NCBI GenBank assembly: GCA_947570515.1
Contig: CANOUM010000106.1
Location: 1-6,131, forward strand
DNA length: 6,131 bases
From: an uncultured Clostridia bacterium
GTDB lineage: Bacteria > Bacillota > Clostridia > Lachnospirales > Bianqueaceae
Reading direction: 5' to 3'
Below are positions 5,040 to 6,131 of this stretch, piece after piece. Each line of letters begins with the position of its first letter. Position 1 is the first letter of the stretch. The notes under the pieces were generated by a model. It saw only the letters and a program-made list of their open reading frames with translations, did no database searches and was not told the DNA's origin. The translations under genes and the position numbers were made by a program.

Positions 5040-6131
5040 AAAGAAACGGATAACCATTTGTCTATCGGTTTTACTCTGCGTAAGTGTGGTGGCTGCCGCA
5101 ATCGGTTTGGCGGCTTCCCGCGGAAGCGATAAGGTGGCTAAAGTTCTGCCGGTAAGCATGCTCAGCGGAGGTGGAATGGACGATTCGCTCATGACCACTG
5201 GTTATATACAGACGGCTAAAACACAGGAGATATATCTGGATGCGACAACACCGGTTAAGCAGCTTCATGTAGAAGAAGGCGCGCAGGTTCAGATCGGAGA
5301 TCCGATTCTGACATATGACAGTACATTGAAACAGCTGGAACTGGAAAGACAGAAAATTAGTATTGATTCGGCGGAGCTTTATCAGCAGATGCTGGCACAG
5401 GAAATTGAGAAACTGAAAAATACACCGGCCTCTGCAGCTTCCTCGTCTATGACTGGTATAGGCGATCAGTCGGGGGAAACCACCGGCGATTCTTCCGAAG
5501 GTGACAAAGATGATTCCTCAGAGCCGCAGCCAGAGGCGCCGGGAAGCGGGACACAGGAAGATCCGCTTCGATATGAGATGAAGGATGCAAAACGAGAAAT
5601 TACAGCAGAGGAATGGGAGAATTTAAAAGGAAAATTCGTTCTCTTTTCCATACAGGAGGAAGGAAAAGAGATCTACGCGATTCTGGCAGATCTAACGGCT
5701 GCAGAATCCCTGCAGGCAGGAGCTACCTTTTCTTTGCAGGTGGAACGGCGAGTGATTCGGGATACCGTTACCATTTTAACTGTTTTACAGCAGGAGTGGC
5801 CGGCGGCCTATGAGCTTCAGTATCCGTTAAATGGCACGATGAGCATGCAGGATCTGCATTTTCACGGTATTACACATCCGGAAGTGGATGTGGCACTGAC
5901 GCCAAGTCAAGAAGGCGTAGTGAGTGTTTCATTAACACAGGGAGGGATCTATCTGCTCACAGCGGATAAAACGCCGGTGCTTCCGGAGCCAGATCCAGAA
6001 CCAGAGCCAGAACCAGAGCCGGAACCAGAACCTCAGCCAGAACCGGAGCCCATGCCCGAGCCTGTACCGGGGGGATATACCAGAGAAGAACTGGATCGTA
6101 TGATTTCCGAGAAAGAGCTTGAGTATACAGA
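5032..6131 (+). CDS. second adaptor-like (HlyD/MacA-related) protein with a large insertion and Pro-Glu stalk, 3' partial
   Basis: The frame is open from ATG 5032 to the window end (366 codons, no stop). The protein has one N-terminal membrane span (about 6-28, after MSRKKR) and faces outward. Residues 57-96 form a lipoyl half-motif (VEEGAQVQIGDPILTYD at 80-96) that aligns with adaptor 1 residues 62-101, sharing KT-x-EI-x-L, V-x-x-L-x-V-x-EG, V-x-x-GD and YD. A helix follows (about 97-130, the first hairpin arm). Then come a low-complexity Ser/Gly/Asp/Glu/Pro linker (about 132-178), a beta-rich region (about 179-315, perhaps two small domains, unrecognised), a (Pro-X)14 stretch (318-346), and a new helix starting GYTREELDRMISEKE, likely the returning arm. 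The second lipoyl half and barrel should lie beyond the window. The 8-base overlap with the ATPase gene ties it to the exporter. I infer a second adaptor or an extracellular sensor/scaffold part of the pump. Confidence 0.8.
   Translation, partial: MSRKKRITICLSVLLCVSVVAAAIGLAASRGSDKVAKVLPVSMLSGGGMDDSLMTTGYIQTAKTQEIYLDATTPVKQLHVEEGAQVQIGDPILTYDSTLKQLELERQKISIDSAELYQQMLAQEIEKLKNTPASAASSSMTGIGDQSGETTGDSSEGDKDDSSEPQPEAPGSGTQEDPLRYEMKDAKREITAEEWENLKGKFVLFSIQEEGKEIYAILADLTAAESLQAGATFSLQVERRVIRDTVTILTVLQQEWPAAYELQYPLNGTMSMQDLHFHGITHPEVDVALTPSQEGVVSVSLTQGGIYLLTADKTPVLPEPDPEPEPEPEPEPEPQPEPEPMPEPVPGGYTREELDRMISEKELEYT
5983..6069 (+). repeat. in-frame hexanucleotide-type repeat encoding (Pro-X)14-Pro, mostly Pro-Glu
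   Basis: Fourteen Pro-X dipeptides plus a final Pro are encoded, with X being Glu in ten and Asp, Gln, Met and Val once each. At DNA level the core (about 5995-6036) is close to tandem CCAGAR hexamers with CCA/CCG and GAA/GAG variation. The period is a multiple of 3, so slippage would change length without a frameshift. Such Pro-alternating runs form extended, stiff spacers in surface and envelope proteins (TonB is a known example), which fits a stalk role here. Confidence 0.9.

Noticed and set aside
5613..5813. 66-codon + frame inside adaptor 2
   Set aside because: Out-of-frame shadow: adaptor 2 has an uninterrupted frame from 5032 with a good ribosome site, a membrane anchor and a lipoyl motif.
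5983..6069. Short tandem repeats as a possible CRISPR or intergenic satellite
   Set aside because: The repeat has a 6-base period with no spacers and is in frame with the coding sequence, giving Pro-Glu dipeptides.

Overview
The window looks like a chromosomal segment of a Gram-positive, spore-forming clostridium, probably of the Lachnospiraceae type. The reasons are moderate GC, strong AGGAGG-type ribosome binding sites, a HelD helicase, a YlmC/YmxH sporulation-family PRC-barrel protein, and a MacAB-like ABC exporter whose adaptors have no outer membrane to reach. The assignment is inferred from protein character only. All genes found are on the + strand and coding density is high.

Region 1 (window start to about 2675) is the end of one transcription unit. 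It holds a HelD-type superfamily 1 helicase whose 5' end lies outside the window, a 69-residue single-span membrane protein whose ATG overlaps the helicase stop (ATGA), and a 165-residue multi-span membrane protein. A clear GC-rich hairpin terminator closes the unit.

Region 2 (about 2676 to 3012) is a short single-gene unit encoding a YlmC/YmxH-type PRC-barrel protein. Its -10 element fits both the housekeeping consensus and the mother-cell sporulation sigma-E consensus.

Region 3 (about 3013 to the window end) starts with an AT-rich intergenic stretch carrying an inverted repeat, an extended -10 promoter and an 8-base direct repeat. An export operon follows: membrane-fusion adaptor 1, a MacB/LolD-type ATPase, and a second adaptor-like protein that overlaps the ATPase gene by 8 bases and runs off the window end. 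No permease is seen; an FtsX/MacB-type permease would be expected just downstream. The two adaptors share recognisable sequence in their first lipoyl half-motif, so they look like diverged paralogues.

The most unusual element is the second adaptor. Where a normal adaptor has a compact alpha-helical hairpin between its two lipoyl halves, this one carries about 215 residues: an acidic/Ser-rich linker, a beta-rich segment and a (Pro-X)14 stalk dominated by Pro-Glu, after which a helix appears to resume. In Gram-negative systems the hairpin tip docks with TolC. Here, without an outer membrane, the tip position seems to carry an extracellular domain on a rigid spacer. No RNA genes, CRISPR arrays, insertion sequences or phage genes were seen.
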